Shown here one piece after another: positions 34,839-45,676 of a stretch of DNA of 64,000 nucleotides (positions are counted from its first letter, which is position 1; every line of letters begins with the position of its first letter). Made by a program: the position numbers and the translations under genes. The notes beneath the pieces were generated by a model. That model was not told the origin of the DNA and did not search any database. It saw only the letters and a list, made by a program, of their open reading frames with translations. The stretch covers positions 1,178,001-1,242,000 of the forward strand of contig JAGTXZ010000020.1 of NCBI GenBank assembly GCA_018398575.1, in the 5' to 3' direction. The stretch comes from Ampelomyces quisqualis (lineage: Eukaryota > Ascomycota > Dothideomycetes > Pleosporales > Phaeosphaeriaceae).

Positions 34839-35674
34839 CTCTCTCTTTTCATGTCCCCTCAGGCCCAGGCATGATTCGCTATCGGTCAGGTCCACCACGA
34901 CCTGAGCCGAGTCACAGATTCGTCGGTAGGCGTCTTGTATGCCAAAAGGATGTTGTATACTCCGCGCTGGGCGATTCTTGTTTAGACGACGTCACTTTAC
35001 TGGTGAAAAGTCGACAGGCGCTTCCGATGGCGAATGATTAAATCGTTCCATGCACACTTGTCCAACAACTATGCTCAATTGTTCACCAGATCTGATCAGG
35101 CCTTGAGATATAATGTGGCAAGATTTAGGCAGGTGACGGCGTACTTTTCTTGATTGCTTGTTAAGATACATTTAAGTCTACCCATGGGGTCGTCAGGATC
35201 TCCAGGCTGTTCCATGCTGGCCATGTGTTATGGCCGTGACTGGGGACACTAGATATATTGACATTGGACTAGTGTTCGTGCATACCAACCAAAGTATGAT
35301 TTTTCCGCCATTGAACTTTCGTGCATATAACCTCCTCGGTGGAGCGAAGCTACTGCGGTCGGAAGCTGCAGGCAATGTCTCTCGCAAAGATCGGCCCTGT
35401 ATCTGCCGTGCATTGATCAATGAAAGTTCATCCACCAATGTCATCATCCTATTGTGTGGCGCCTGCACACTTGTGGGTGCACACAAGGACGCCGCTTGCG
35501 GGATGCTCCTGTTGCGCTGTCACCTGCTTGCACCTGTGCAAAGCGAGTGCTGGTCTGAGTGATATGGGGCGATCGAAATCATGTCGCCAGCTCACGTTTA
35601 TGACATACATAATCTTCTGGAGAAGTGTTCCCGATCAAGCGCGTCGTGCAACTTTGTACCATCCTCGATGCGGC
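34839..35674. other. Convergent intergenic region
   Basis: About 836 bp between the 3' ends of the SNF2/RING gene and the THOC5-like gene. Short open frames (for example 35230-35562) lack any recognisable domain. It probably holds two 3' untranslated regions. Confidence 0.5.
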
Positions 35675-36426
35675 TTATTCTATGGCCAAGACTTTCTTGA
35701 TGGGCTCTGCAGCTTCAATGAACTTCTCTGCCATGGCGTCTAGTTTTGTGAGGTCATCTTTGCCCTTCTTGACCTCTGCTATGAGCTTCTGCTTTTGCTT
35801 GAGCTTCTCTTGGCGGCGCTCCTCCAGCTTGAGGCGCACTTGGTGTTCGTGTTCAATGCGCGCAGTCATGAGGTCGTGCTCGGAGAGTTCCTTGTGGTCA
35901 GGGAACTGATCGAGGTATTCTTCCGCGGCAATGAGCGGCAGCTTCATGTACTTGTGGCTACAGTAGGTGAGCAAACTTGCTGCTGGACATGCGGGTGTTC
36001 ATACTCGTAGTTCTCGGCAGCAGATATTTCGGATCGCAGTGACTGCTCTTCGTACTTCAGGTTGTGCAACCCCAAGATGAGGGCGTCGTTAACCGTCCTG
36101 TCATCTGATGTCTTGGCTTTCTCCTCGCGTACGTTCAGCACACTCTGGCGGTAGAGAGATTTGATGATGGACAGTTGCGCTCGGATGTATTTCTCCTTCT
36201 TCTCGATCTCTCGCGTTGCTTCCTTGTCGCGGTCGATTTGCTCGCGCGTGGCGGGCTTCGGGTTTTTGGGGTGTGCTAGTTGGTAGTCGACGAGTTCGTT
36301 GATGAGTTTCTTGAGGTTCTGGACCTCTGTGTAGAGCCGCACATTGTGCGGCGTCTTAACAAGGTCCGCAATATTGAAGCCAGGTGACGCTGCGAGCGCT
36401 GCCGTGTCGCGCTGGTGTTCTCCCAT
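35675..36426 (-). CDS. THO complex subunit THOC5-like
   Basis: Exons are 36005-36426 and 35675-35957, with a 47-bp GT-AG intron (35958-36004), giving about 234 aa. The splice turns ...SAAENY and HKYMKLPL into NYDHKYMKLPLIAAEEYL, the pattern I recall for fungal members of the THOC5/Fms-interacting family. The protein is almost entirely charged helix, with a central coiled coil (REIEKKEKYIRAQLSIIKSL) and a C-terminal one (RIEHEHQVRLKLEERRQEKL). THOC5 works in the nuclear THO/TREX complex in transcription-coupled mRNA packaging and export. The start is the ATG at 36426 (MGEHQRD); the frame is open upstream, but only from a GTG. Confidence 0.82.
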
Positions 36427-37082
36427 TGCGCGCGAAGGTTTGCGACGACGGAGGTTGCGGTTGTCTATCACAGCTCATGACTGACGCAGTTGCTGCAGAC
36501 CCAGAGTCGCATCGAGGTCAAAGCTCGGGGCTGCCAAGCCATCACGTGCACCTGGCGGTATACCGTATATACATGTGTAATCCATCTGTGCCGCTTGCAT
36601 GTTCCCGAGAATGGCCTGCGATTTGCCGCAAGTGGTGAGAATTTAGCAGCGTCGATACTCGAATACGTTCACTTGGTGGCGCATGCAGAAGTCGGCGCAA
36701 CAGCAAAGACCGGTCCAGGCGCGCTTTACTCCGTACAACCCTGGGTATCACAGGCGTGCTTGCGCACCAAGTCGAGTCAATCCAACGGATTCTGAGCCAA
36801 CCAGTGTTATCATTTTAACCAGGTCTATCAAATTCATCTCTACATTACTGGACGCCTGGAAAGTCTCTAAATAAGCCTTGGAATCTCAAGCAAGTTGCCA
36901 GCGGCAGAGCCAACCAACACCAACAACTACTTGGATTCACAGACGGCTAGCGTTTCGGTGACATCTTTTGCTTGATCAGGACTCAGGAGTGCGTGTGAGG
37001 CACAGCGATTGGGTTGCTTAAGCGAAGAAAATCTCCCCCCTCTTGCAAGCAAAGCGGCGCCGTGCGGAAGCGGGCCATCTCG
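36427..37082. other. Intergenic region upstream of THOC5-like gene
   Basis: About 650 bp with no coding region I can support. It should include the THOC5-like promoter. Open frames here and across the neighbouring MITE are short and overlap each other on opposite strands. Confidence 0.45.
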
Positions 37083-37084
37083 TA

Positions 37085-37217
37085 CAAGGGGGGTGCATGT
37101 ACATATGTACGGATCCAAAAGTGGGACAGCGAGTCTTCCATCCAAATCGAACATTTTCCATACAAATTTCGTCCGTGTACAAGGCCCATTTTTACGCCCG
37201 TATATGCAACCCCCTTG
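37085..37217. mobile_element. MITE with imperfect inverted repeats and TA flanks
   Basis: A 133-bp element starts CAAGGGGGGTGCATGTAC at 37085 and ends in the inverted copy; the reverse complement of the right end reads CAAGGGGGTTGCATATAC. That is 16 of 18 matches, and pairing continues more loosely inward. TA dinucleotides at 37083-37084 and 37218-37219 flank it, as expected for Tc1/mariner insertion. It is too short to code for a transposase. The termini resemble the general style of mimp/impala-type fungal MITEs (CAGTGGGGTGCAA as I recall it), but I cannot prove a relationship. Confidence 0.6.
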
Positions 37218-37219
37218 TA

Positions 37220-38261
37220 TCGGCGATCCTCCAGACGCACGGGAGATGTGCCAATGAAACAATCTTGACAGGTTTTCCATCAACCATGCGGTCAAAATTT
37301 GGCTTAACGATGACGAATACTGAGTTCGGAGACCCTGAGCGCTGTGGCTCGTCAAAGTGGCACTAAGTAGGAGCCTGTGGCAGGCTGTTAGTGGCTTCTT
37401 GGTAGGTACGCCGTGCTCCTTCGATGCTTGCGCAATCTGTACTCGGGCTCGGCGCGTGCGCCTGTTATGGCTAGAACATGAGTCAAGCATTTGTGATCGT
37501 TGCGCCAGGATTTCTGGGTAGTGGGTACGGAGATGAGTGTAAGATTCGAACGCAAAGGGGTTTTGCGGAGGATTTTCGTGGCGCCGTCGTCAAAGCTACA
37601 TCGACTTGTGACTTGTCGCCCACCGTGGACAATCGCCTCTTAGCCGCCCTCCCTGGAAAAGCTTTTACGACTACTTGTTCCCGCCACACATGTGGCAGCC
37701 AGTGATTCGATTGCAACGCTCGGGCTCACAGCTCCGCATACGTAGTCCGACTGGTCGAATATTGTGATGAAAATGGAGCAGTCAATCACTGATCGCTAAT
37801 CACTGATCGCTACATGCTTGTTTGGGGTTCGACGTTCGACGGCCTGTGTACGCCAGGATCTATGATCACCACTGTTGGTGGCGTATGGAGAACTCATCCC
37901 GCAATATTCGTAAGATTACATGGAACACCTTGAACCTGGCTGAGGGTGCATTCTAGGGAATGGCCTAGAGCAATTGCACGGCATGTGGCCTAAAGCTGCA
38001 TGTCACTTCGACCTAGAATCCCCACTGTGCCAGTGTATTTGGCGGGCGCCCACGTCGACACGTGCAGATACGGCTGTCACTGCGCTAGGATTAGGGATTT
38101 ACCTAGATCAAGGATGGAGCCGCCAATATGCTTCTGGCGAAAGACCTGTGCAGGGTATGAGTTAGTGCCATCCTAAACGAGCATTCAAACTTGACATGCT
38201 AAAATGTTGGGCCAGGACACGGTGCCATTCGCGGGACATACCATTTCTCAAACGTCCTATG
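37220..38261. other. Gene-free stretch inside the repeat island
   Basis: About 1 kb with no supported gene. The only clear structure is an exact tandem duplication of AATCACTGATCGCT at 37784-37811. Confidence 0.5.
37784..37811. repeat. Exact 14-bp tandem duplication
   Basis: AATCACTGATCGCT occurs twice head to tail (37784-37797 and 37798-37811). A short slippage duplication or an excision footprint would look like this. Confidence 0.85.
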
Positions 38262-40071
38262 GTCTAGAGTAGGGTTGTGAGCATACCGTATTATAACGGA
38301 TGGCTATAGATGGTATAGCGGTGTATTGTATATATACCATACAAAACAGGTACCGGACATGTACACGCTAATCCTGATCGAGTAACAGAGGAGAAAGCTT
38401 CAGTTCTTCTGACTTAAGATGATCAGCCTCTACATCGGTTCATCATAAGGTAGCTCCTTCTTAGGCTCCTCATCTAGGTAGATCTGATTCATCTGCCTCC
38501 TCCGTAGCAAAATAATTAGCGTTGGAGGCATTGATGGCATCCCCTGTAGATTTTGGAACAAGTATACAAGCTTCCTTACACGCTTATTAGCTAACCGATT
38601 GCTAACTTTTGAGTGTAAGAAGCCGTGTGTACTCCGGTTTCGTTCCACTGTTAGGTTAAAAGAGAGGGAGTATGAAGCTAATAGCTTCATCTCATCGCTG
38701 CAATCCTACTAAAGCCACCAGGCTGCTATATCGTCGTACTCTTTGAAGCTATCCTACTCTACTTCAGAACTAAAGTTGCAATGGCGTGAGGCAATCAAGC
38801 AGCTCCTTGTATACCCGGCCATCCACATCATAATTTCCCTTGAAGTACTACAAAACGTATGCTCCCACCTCGTTTTTTTAGTTATTGTGACTTCTATATG
38901 GCACTTAGATTGAGCCAGCGGATTACATATTTAAGCCACCAAGTATACTAGTTAACGTACTTGCTCAAAGCGCTTGCTAATAATAGCTTAATCGTAGTGA
39001 CGTTAATTCAGGCAACAAACGTTGTATTGACAAGAAGATAGCGGAAGTAAGTGTATATACAGCTGGCTCGTAGTCGTACAGTCTGTAGGGCTATTGTGGC
39101 TTCAAGAAAGGGCTGTAAGAACAGCTAGAGTACGCTTAGCTACTCCTAGAAGCGGTAGTCTTTCGCAATCTTGAGCATCTTATTGTACTTGGCATAAGCT
39201 GCCGCAGCTAGATTTGGTGCTAGACATCAGTGTAACTGCTCTAGAACAGTGACTGTCTAGTTATTGTTAGCAAGGAGAGCATTAGTAGTGTTAAGACGGC
39301 CCTGCCACAGTGTTTTTGATGCGAGCTGCAGTGTGAGCCTCACAACTCCAAGTCCTTTTGCCGCGTTGTTTAGCAGGCTGATAAGGAGGTATAAGTGCTT
39401 AAAGTACTTTGTAAGCTGTAAAGCTTGATTGTATAGCGTAGAGACGTTTAGCAACTTTAGTATATATTCTACGGCGAGTTTGAGCGTACGGCTAGCGCAT
39501 CCTAGTGTAAGAACGCTAGGGAAAGCTCCTATGACTTTAAGAAGATAGCATGCTAGCTCGTTACTGCCACGTAGTTGTCGATCGCCTCGCCTCTGTTGTT
39601 TGTCCATCACCACGATCGTATACCTCCCACCACTCCACTAGCAGCCTCAAGAAGTTCGTCATGTGCTTCTCAGCGCGCTTTACAGCTAATGAGATCCACG
39701 GCTTTGCAGAGCAATGACGACACCGAACAAGCGGTTGGATTGCCTAGACGCGGCATCTCGATGACGTCGTCTCATTTGGAGCTTTTAGGCACAGATAGAG
39801 GCATTGTACGACTTCAAAAACACTCAAAATGGGGCTATATTAATAGAGATGGAGCCTCAGGTGTAGTATCACGATATTGGCAACGTGAGCGTCTCGCGCA
39901 GACCTGTGGCTAGTCTAGCCCAGTTAAAAAACGGGTGACAAATATATGAGTAATCTAACCGCACTAGACTATAACTATGTCGTAACCACCCAGACGAGCT
40001 GTATAAGCGTATAGTATATACAGTACATACAGAAATGGTATAGCCTTGGCTGACCACTCCAGACTCTAGAG
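38262..40071 (-). mobile_element. Decayed hAT-family DNA transposon
   Basis: About 1.8 kb, clearly AT-richer than its neighbours. On the minus strand, the piece at 39257-39613 reads like the middle of a fungal hAT transposase (SNELACYLLKVIGAFPSVL, LQLTKYFKHLYLLISLLNNA). Further on, FLQPFLEATIALQ appears between TAG/TAA codons. The piece at 38430-38690 carries the C-terminal dimerisation region (HGFLHSKVSNRLANKRVRKL). The frame is broken many times, mostly by TAG or TAA where CAG, CAA or TGG would fit, as expected after RIP. At the edges, GTCTAGAG (38262-38269) and CTCTAGAG (40064-40071) match at 7 of 8 bases and fit the hAT target pattern nTnnnnAn. The palindrome TCTAGA makes the exact ends uncertain. 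Confidence 0.75.
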
Positions 40072-40433
40072 CGGGTGGCCCATGACACTACGGGGTTTTG
40101 CGCACGCCGCAACCGCAACCGTGCAAAGATAGTAGCTAGTCATGTCGAGAAGGTCAAGTACCCTCACTGTCCCGCAACCGCGCACCCCTTCTTGCGTTGC
40201 TCCCTTCGTTCCTCTCTGCTAAACGTAGTCTATAAGGAGAGATTGCTAGCATTCATCCACTCCGACAAATTCTCCTTTTAACGTGCTGCGTATGCTTCTG
40301 AAGTCTTTCAACAGCCACACATTCTTCTCCGGAGGTGTTGCGTATTCTACAGGCCATCGGAAAGGCGACACGTCAATACCTACTCTTCCGTCCTATGCGA
40401 CTGTGTTAAGCGACATCTCCCTCCACTCGCGCT
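40072..40433. promoter_or_regulatory. Region upstream of the ankyrin gene
   Basis: A 362-bp gap between the hAT relic and the ankyrin-repeat gene start. It must hold the ankyrin gene promoter. No motif was recognised. Confidence 0.5.
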
Positions 40434-43400
40434 ATGGCTCCAGCAAGAAGGGAAACTTCCACCGAGTTGTGCAGTAGGGTCACGGCACAAGGCAACACAA
40501 TTGCTATACGAATACTTGAATACCTCAGTTCAGCTAAGGCTTCCGTTCCCGGATTCCAAAACCTTGCGAGTGACTTCATTGAACTCTGTCAAGAGTTGTG
40601 GTCAATCGAAGCTGGGCTGAAAGAAGCTGCCAAGTCAAGAAACGCGCTTCCTGTGGAATTTGGCCAAGATTTGGACAAGCGGGTACGACAAGTGAATGAT
40701 GAGTTTGTCATTCTAGGACAAATGGTCACCAAATTCGTGGATAATGAAAACCACAAAGGGGGTTTTGGTCGCAAATTTCGAATGATGTACGTTTGGTCAT
40801 AAGCATCATGTATAAAAACTTAGCTAAACCACCTTTAGGTTTGCTGATACCGACGTCGACAAGATGCGCACAACGCTCAAAAGAAGTCAGGATGCTCTCA
40901 AAGTTAGCTCTGCTATGTTCCGGTGGACAATCGGAGAAGCTCGAGCAGATGCCTCCATGGGCATTGGGTATGCGGGACTTATAGCTGCTCTTGAGCGTCT
41001 AAATCCTACCAAAGCAAACAGCCTGCCGTCTCTACATCCCCCTCCAACGACCGACCTTCCCCCCACTCCGCCCTTAAAGACCAATCATACCGATTCTCAT
41101 TTTGCGCCTGGCCATCGATCACTAGATCGGCCATCTTTAAACGAGGTGCGCCACCAAAGTGAGGATGTGCTCTCATACCACAGCGATACACAGAGGCAAA
41201 TGCTACACGAAGCTCATCTTCGTCAGCAAGATGAGGCGAATCTGTCACGTGGTATTGTTGAGCTTCAAAAGAATTGGCGCGCCCCTAGTGTGCACTCCAG
41301 CGGCTCAGGCACACAGTCAACCCGTGACACAATGTTCAACTCCTCCAACAACCGATATCACGGAGAGCCAATTTACGAAGATGTCACGTCCCCTGAATCT
41401 GCAAGATCAAGGACATTTATGGAAGATAGATTTCACGACCTGAGTGTTCATGAGAGATATCTCCAGGAGAGTCAGCAGCGCTCGAGAATCGACTCGCCAA
41501 TAACATCAGGTCATTGGCATCCTCGTCAGGTCAGCGGCTCAAAGCCATCCGGTGGCAAAGCAGCGCTCATCACTGCTGTTGAACAACGGAAGCATCGCGT
41601 GCTCGAACAGCTCTTGGAAGGCGGTGCGAGAGCCGATGCTCCGATGGAAGCTGCAATGTTGCAAATCGCGGCTCACAATCGAGACACAGAGAGTATAGTA
41701 CTCCTTCTGCGATACGGCTCGGACGCCAACTGCGCCGACCGTGAAGGGTTCACACCACTTCTCACTATTACCCAAAAGCAATGCTTCGAGAGCGCGAAAG
41801 TCTTATTGAAAGCAGGTGCTGACTGCAATCTATCAGCGGGCCCTGATGCCGAATCTCCTCTATCTGTCGCTGCCAGCAACAACTATCTCGAACTAGTACA
41901 GTTGTTCCTCGCCAATGGAGGTGACCCTAATCTCATCATGGAGAATGGTTCCACTGCGTTGGTGCAGTGCATGAACAAGACCGTCTCGACAAAGGTGGTG
42001 GAACTGATGCTTATCAACAGCGATCCGAATGCGAAGAACGGCGAAGGAACGACCGCACTTTTCCAGGCTATTCAGGCTAACCGTGTCGATTTGATGACTG
42101 TCCTTTTGGATGCCGGTGCAGACCCCAACCTTCCAGCCCCAAAGCATCCACTGTGGCCATCGACGTACAAACCAAAGGCTCTACAACTACTCTTAGCTCG
42201 AGGAGCGGATCATAGGAAGACACCTGGTCTCATGGAGCTGGCGACAAGTCTGAAGAAATTGGAAAGCGTGAAGATTCTTATTGAGGCTGGCGTGTCTCCT
42301 AATGTCCGCAAAGACGGGTATGTCGAAGCCTACCATTCTCGCCATCCACCTCAGACGCTAATTTGCCCTATCAGGACCTATACCCCGTTATGCACGGCCA
42401 TACGAGACAACAGCGTGGATATCTTCGAGTATCTCTTGATGAATGGGGCTGACCCTAATTTCAAATCAGCCGAATGGCCTGCGTTCAAGTGCATTACCCA
42501 CAAGCGACTTCAGTTCCTACCACAGCTCGTAGCCGCCGGGGCAGACCTTCACAAGCCCAAAGGCATCATGGAGACGGCTGTGGCCCACAACGACAAGGAA
42601 GCTATTCTATATTTGCTCGATCAGGGGGTAAACCCCAACGACAGAAGCCTAGATGGGTATGTTTAACATGGAGCTAGCACTAGGCACAGGCTAACAACTT
42701 GCCAGTGGAAAAACCGCGCTAACTACAGCCATCCGTGAGAACCGCGGTGAGCTAGTTGATCTTCTCCTCTCGAGGGGCGCAGATGCATCGACTCGAGGCG
42801 AGAACTGGCCATTGTGTATGGCCGTCAAGCAACCCTCTATTCTGAAGAAAGTGCTTGCTGCAACGCCTAATCCCCGTGCATTCCGCGGTGTTGTTGAGAT
42901 GGCTGTCGTTGCCAATCAGCTAGAGTCTATCAAGCTATTGTTGGCTGCTGGCTGCTGTGTCGAAGACAAGAACTGTGGGGTGTTTTCAGCCTTAACAAGT
43001 AGCATTCGCGAAGGGCATAAAGACATTGTTCGCTACTTGCTTGATGTAGCCAACGCTGATCCTAATGCTCCAGGAGAACATCTCCCCATGGTCAAAGCGC
43101 TACGACAGTATACCGGCGATAGCGAGATCCTCCAGATGCTCCTCACAAGAGGAGCAGATATCAACAAGATGCACCGTGGATGGAATCCCATTCTTCAAGC
43201 CTTTGAGAATGGTGACGCCGAAGTTCTGAAACTGCTCATCGAAATGGGCGGGAGAGTAGATTTACAAGCTCTTAATGAGGACGGCAGGCCGGTCATTGAC
43301 ATTGTGACGGAGCGCGGCTGGGAAGAGGGTCTAGCTTTGCTATTCCCCCATGCTGCACCTACTCGCAAGGGCAAGCAGTAGGTAAATTGCCCCAACTTCC

Positions 43401-43520
43401 TTCTACGTAAAGCCAATGCTGATACCCCACAGTCGACGAAGCTTTTCAATATCAGATTGGCGCTGGATTAGTGCTGAGCTTGAAAAGAGTGGCAAGCCAA
43501 TGACCGTTGACGCAGATTGA
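40434..43520 (+). CDS. Ankyrin-repeat protein with helical N-terminal domain
   Basis: Four exons, 40434-40786, 40839-42656, 42706-43377 and 43433-43520, encode about 976 aa with introns of 52, 49 and 55 bp. The last junction (GK to HRRSFSISDWRW) avoids a TAG that would end exon 3 and adds a conserved-looking tail ending MTVDAD. Residues 1-150 are a helical domain (LEYLSSAKASVPGFQNLASD, KVSSAMFRWTIGEARADASM) of the type seen at the N-terminus of fungal NLR-like proteins. A Ser/Pro-rich linker leads to about 18 ankyrin-like units from residue 357 onward (for example VLLLRYGSDANCADREGFTP, LVQLFLANGGDPNLI). The protein probably mediates protein contacts in the cytosol; partner and role are unknown. 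It is intact although flanked on both sides by decayed transposons. Confidence 0.88.
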
Positions 43521-43980
43521 GGCACAGTGTTACGTGGGGTCCTATATCATGCTTGATGAAGAGAGGTTGTTTCCAATGAGGTTATAGTTGAGTCTTGTAT
43601 GTATTGAGGTGCGTATGAAGTTTCGAGATACCACGAGTCACTAGTTTCTTTCCCTTTGTCGAGTCTTGATTACGTAGATACCTCCAGCTGCATAGATTGT
43701 TATTGAATCACGCTACTCGAATAAAGTCTATACATCCAGGTTGTTCAATAATCCTCCCAAGATGCTAGTAAAACACTGTGCGATTCTTTGGGCTGCGCGT
43801 TTTGGACTCTTCCTTTTACGTATGTACACCAGGCTCCGTAACAGTTTGCGAATAGTTAAGTACAAGCCTGAGGCATTTTAGAGACTTTAACGTATGCTGT
43901 AAGCAGACAGGCAAGGCCATTTATACTCCGCGCAGTACTATTGTTTCTCAAGTAACGTTACCTCACTATTTTGAGGGTAG
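43521..43980. other. AT-rich gene-free stretch
   Basis: About 460 bp 3' of the ankyrin gene with no coding region seen. It ends in GGTAG (43976-43980), the left direct repeat of the next element. Confidence 0.5.
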
Positions 43981-44227
43981 CTCTCAGGTTTCACGAGAAG
44001 TGCAAAATAAGCTCAGGCCCATCCCACCCAAATAAGGTGCAAGCTCTTATGAATACGCCGCTGCAAACGTTTTCAGGGTCAAATGGGCACGTCTACTAGA
44101 CACAGGAGCTTTAAAAATTGTTAAAAGTGCGCAAGAAACAGACAAATAAGCGTTGTTTTGGGCTGTGTGCTCCGTACGTTGCGCGATCCGCCCGAGCTTA
44201 CTTTGCACTTCTCATGAAACCTGAGAG
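43981..44227. mobile_element. 247-bp inverted-repeat element with 5-bp direct repeats
   Basis: The left end, starting CTCTCAGGTTTCACGAGAAG, is repeated in inverted form at 44191-44227. Over about 37 bp the arms differ at only three places (C/T, A/G, A/G), all transitions. GGTAG flanks both sides (43976-43980 and 44228-44232), as a target-site duplication would. There is no coding capacity, so it is probably a non-autonomous foldback or MITE-like element. Family unknown. Confidence 0.6.
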
Positions 44228-44232
44228 GGTAG

Positions 44233-44609
44233 ATCGGGGATTCGAACATTCGAACCTTGGACCTCTCGCTTAGCTCTTCGCTTAGCACGGGCACTAGTTT
44301 CCTAGCGCCTCTTGGCGCAACATCAAAGTTCTGTGCAGAGCCCTCATACATCGATCCTCCGTATATCACTAGTAATGTCAACTCCACTCTCATCTGATCT
44401 ACTTTCAGTGTATTCTGTGTGCAGCACTATATAGAGTCGACCCTGTATACCTAGAGCAAAGACTGCTGCCTCTGCGTACCCTAACAGCGCAAACCTGCGC
44501 ACGCTGCTAGACGCCCCCTTGTTGCCTAATCTGGCGCGAGAGAAGGTCTCTAAGACTGCCGGGTGACAGAGCGTGATAGGAAGAAGGACTGGCTCGCCTT
44601 AGTATCACA
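44233..44609. other. Repeat-island spacer with tRNA-like minus-strand motif
   Basis: No gene seen. On the minus strand near 44231-44265 the sequence GGTTCGAATGTTCGAATCC resembles a tRNA T-arm/box B, but no cloverleaf can be folded by eye around it. The right part runs into the retroelement fragment. Confidence 0.35.
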
Positions 44610-45482
44610 GCAATCAGATCTCTGACCTAGAGACCAAGGACGCGGATCTTGAGCAGACAGCCGCGGAGATGTCTTGGCTTGAAGCCGACCACGCTCGCGA
44701 ACGCGAAAAGGCGGACTGATTTGAATAGCCATACAAGAAGGGGAAACAGCGCGCAGACAGCAAGAAGCAGTAACAAGAGAAGCGCAACGCCAATTGTTAA
44801 TATATAGATCGCTACAACCGCGACGTTGACTATGAGACTTTATAGAGCGAATACAACAAGTTGGAGAGCCAATACAAAGCCTGCGACGTCTGTAGATGAC
44901 CGCTGCTCGGATACTCACGACCAGTGTTACGAAAGATCTGCCTAGATAACAATCCATATCTGCTGCTGCGTTGGATGACAGGTCTCGCGTCTAACGCGAC
45001 AACTTTAGTTTGATGCTTACACCATGACTAAAAAGGCTAAGCGGAAGCCTACAAAGAGCTTACTGGACACTAAAGCAAGCGCCTGCTTCGTCAATCGACG
45101 TTAGGTCGGGGCCTAGCGATTGAAGCCAATTAGAACTGAACTAATGCAACTCGCTTTGGCGGACGGACAGGTAGTGGATTGACTTAGCGAAGCAACTGAA
45201 CTTCCTATACAACATGGCAGTTACATGAGCACAACCCTCTGTTATGTCACTAATGTAGGCAGGTTCGACGTCATCTTGGGCATGAACTGGATGGATTATC
45301 ATAAGCCGAGGGTTGCTTTTGGCCCTTTTCAATCCATGACAGTCGATTCTGTTCACTGCGCCTTGAATTGCCTCAAGGACGGCATTCCCGATACCATGTA
45401 CGATGATAGAAGTAAGCCTGACAGCCTAACTCGAGTTGACAACCGGGATACCTTAATCCTTCTACTGAAAAGTCATCGTTGA
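44610..45482 (+). mobile_element. Decayed Ty3/gypsy gag-protease fragment
   Basis: A charged gag-like helix (ETKDADLEQTAAEMSWLEA, then EREKAD) starts near 44614 and is followed by pieces broken by TAG, TAA and TGA codons. From about 45055 a retropepsin-like region appears: the active-site motif reads DTKAS instead of DTGAS, and the flap/C-terminal part reads RFDVILGMNWMDYHKP at about 45260-45310. The last open piece is 45225-45482. No reverse transcriptase, integrase or LTR was recognised. The stop-codon pattern fits RIP. It is a dead fungal retrotransposon remnant. Confidence 0.72.
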
Positions 45483-45676
45483 CAGCAAAATACCGGTATA
45501 CTATACGAAGCATATTGCATCCTTCCAACCTTACATTGTTCGCTTGATGTTATGAGACGTACTGAAAATTTATACGCCCATCCAGAACATGGTTTTCTGA
45601 GCATGTATATAGTGGCTGAGATGTCAGGCTTCCATATATCCATCTAAACTCCCACTTCCTCAGATCAGTTATGCCT
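45483..45676. other. Spacer at the right edge of the repeat island
   Basis: About 190 bp between the retroelement remnant and the HIS1 stop codon. Nothing recognisable. Confidence 0.5.

Noticed and set aside
35958..36004. GC-AG intron starting at a CCGCATGT site in the THOC5-like gene
   Set aside because: It would be only 35 bp; a GT-AG intron of 47 bp starting a few bases earlier gives the conserved NYDHKY join.
36927..37490. 187-codon minus-strand frame
   Set aside because: It runs across the MITE, has no domain and overlaps four other frames of similar quality on the opposite strand.
42812..43381. Separate ankyrin gene starting at 42812
   Set aside because: A 49-bp GT-AG intron (42657-42705) joins it in frame to the upstream ankyrin exon, so it is one gene.
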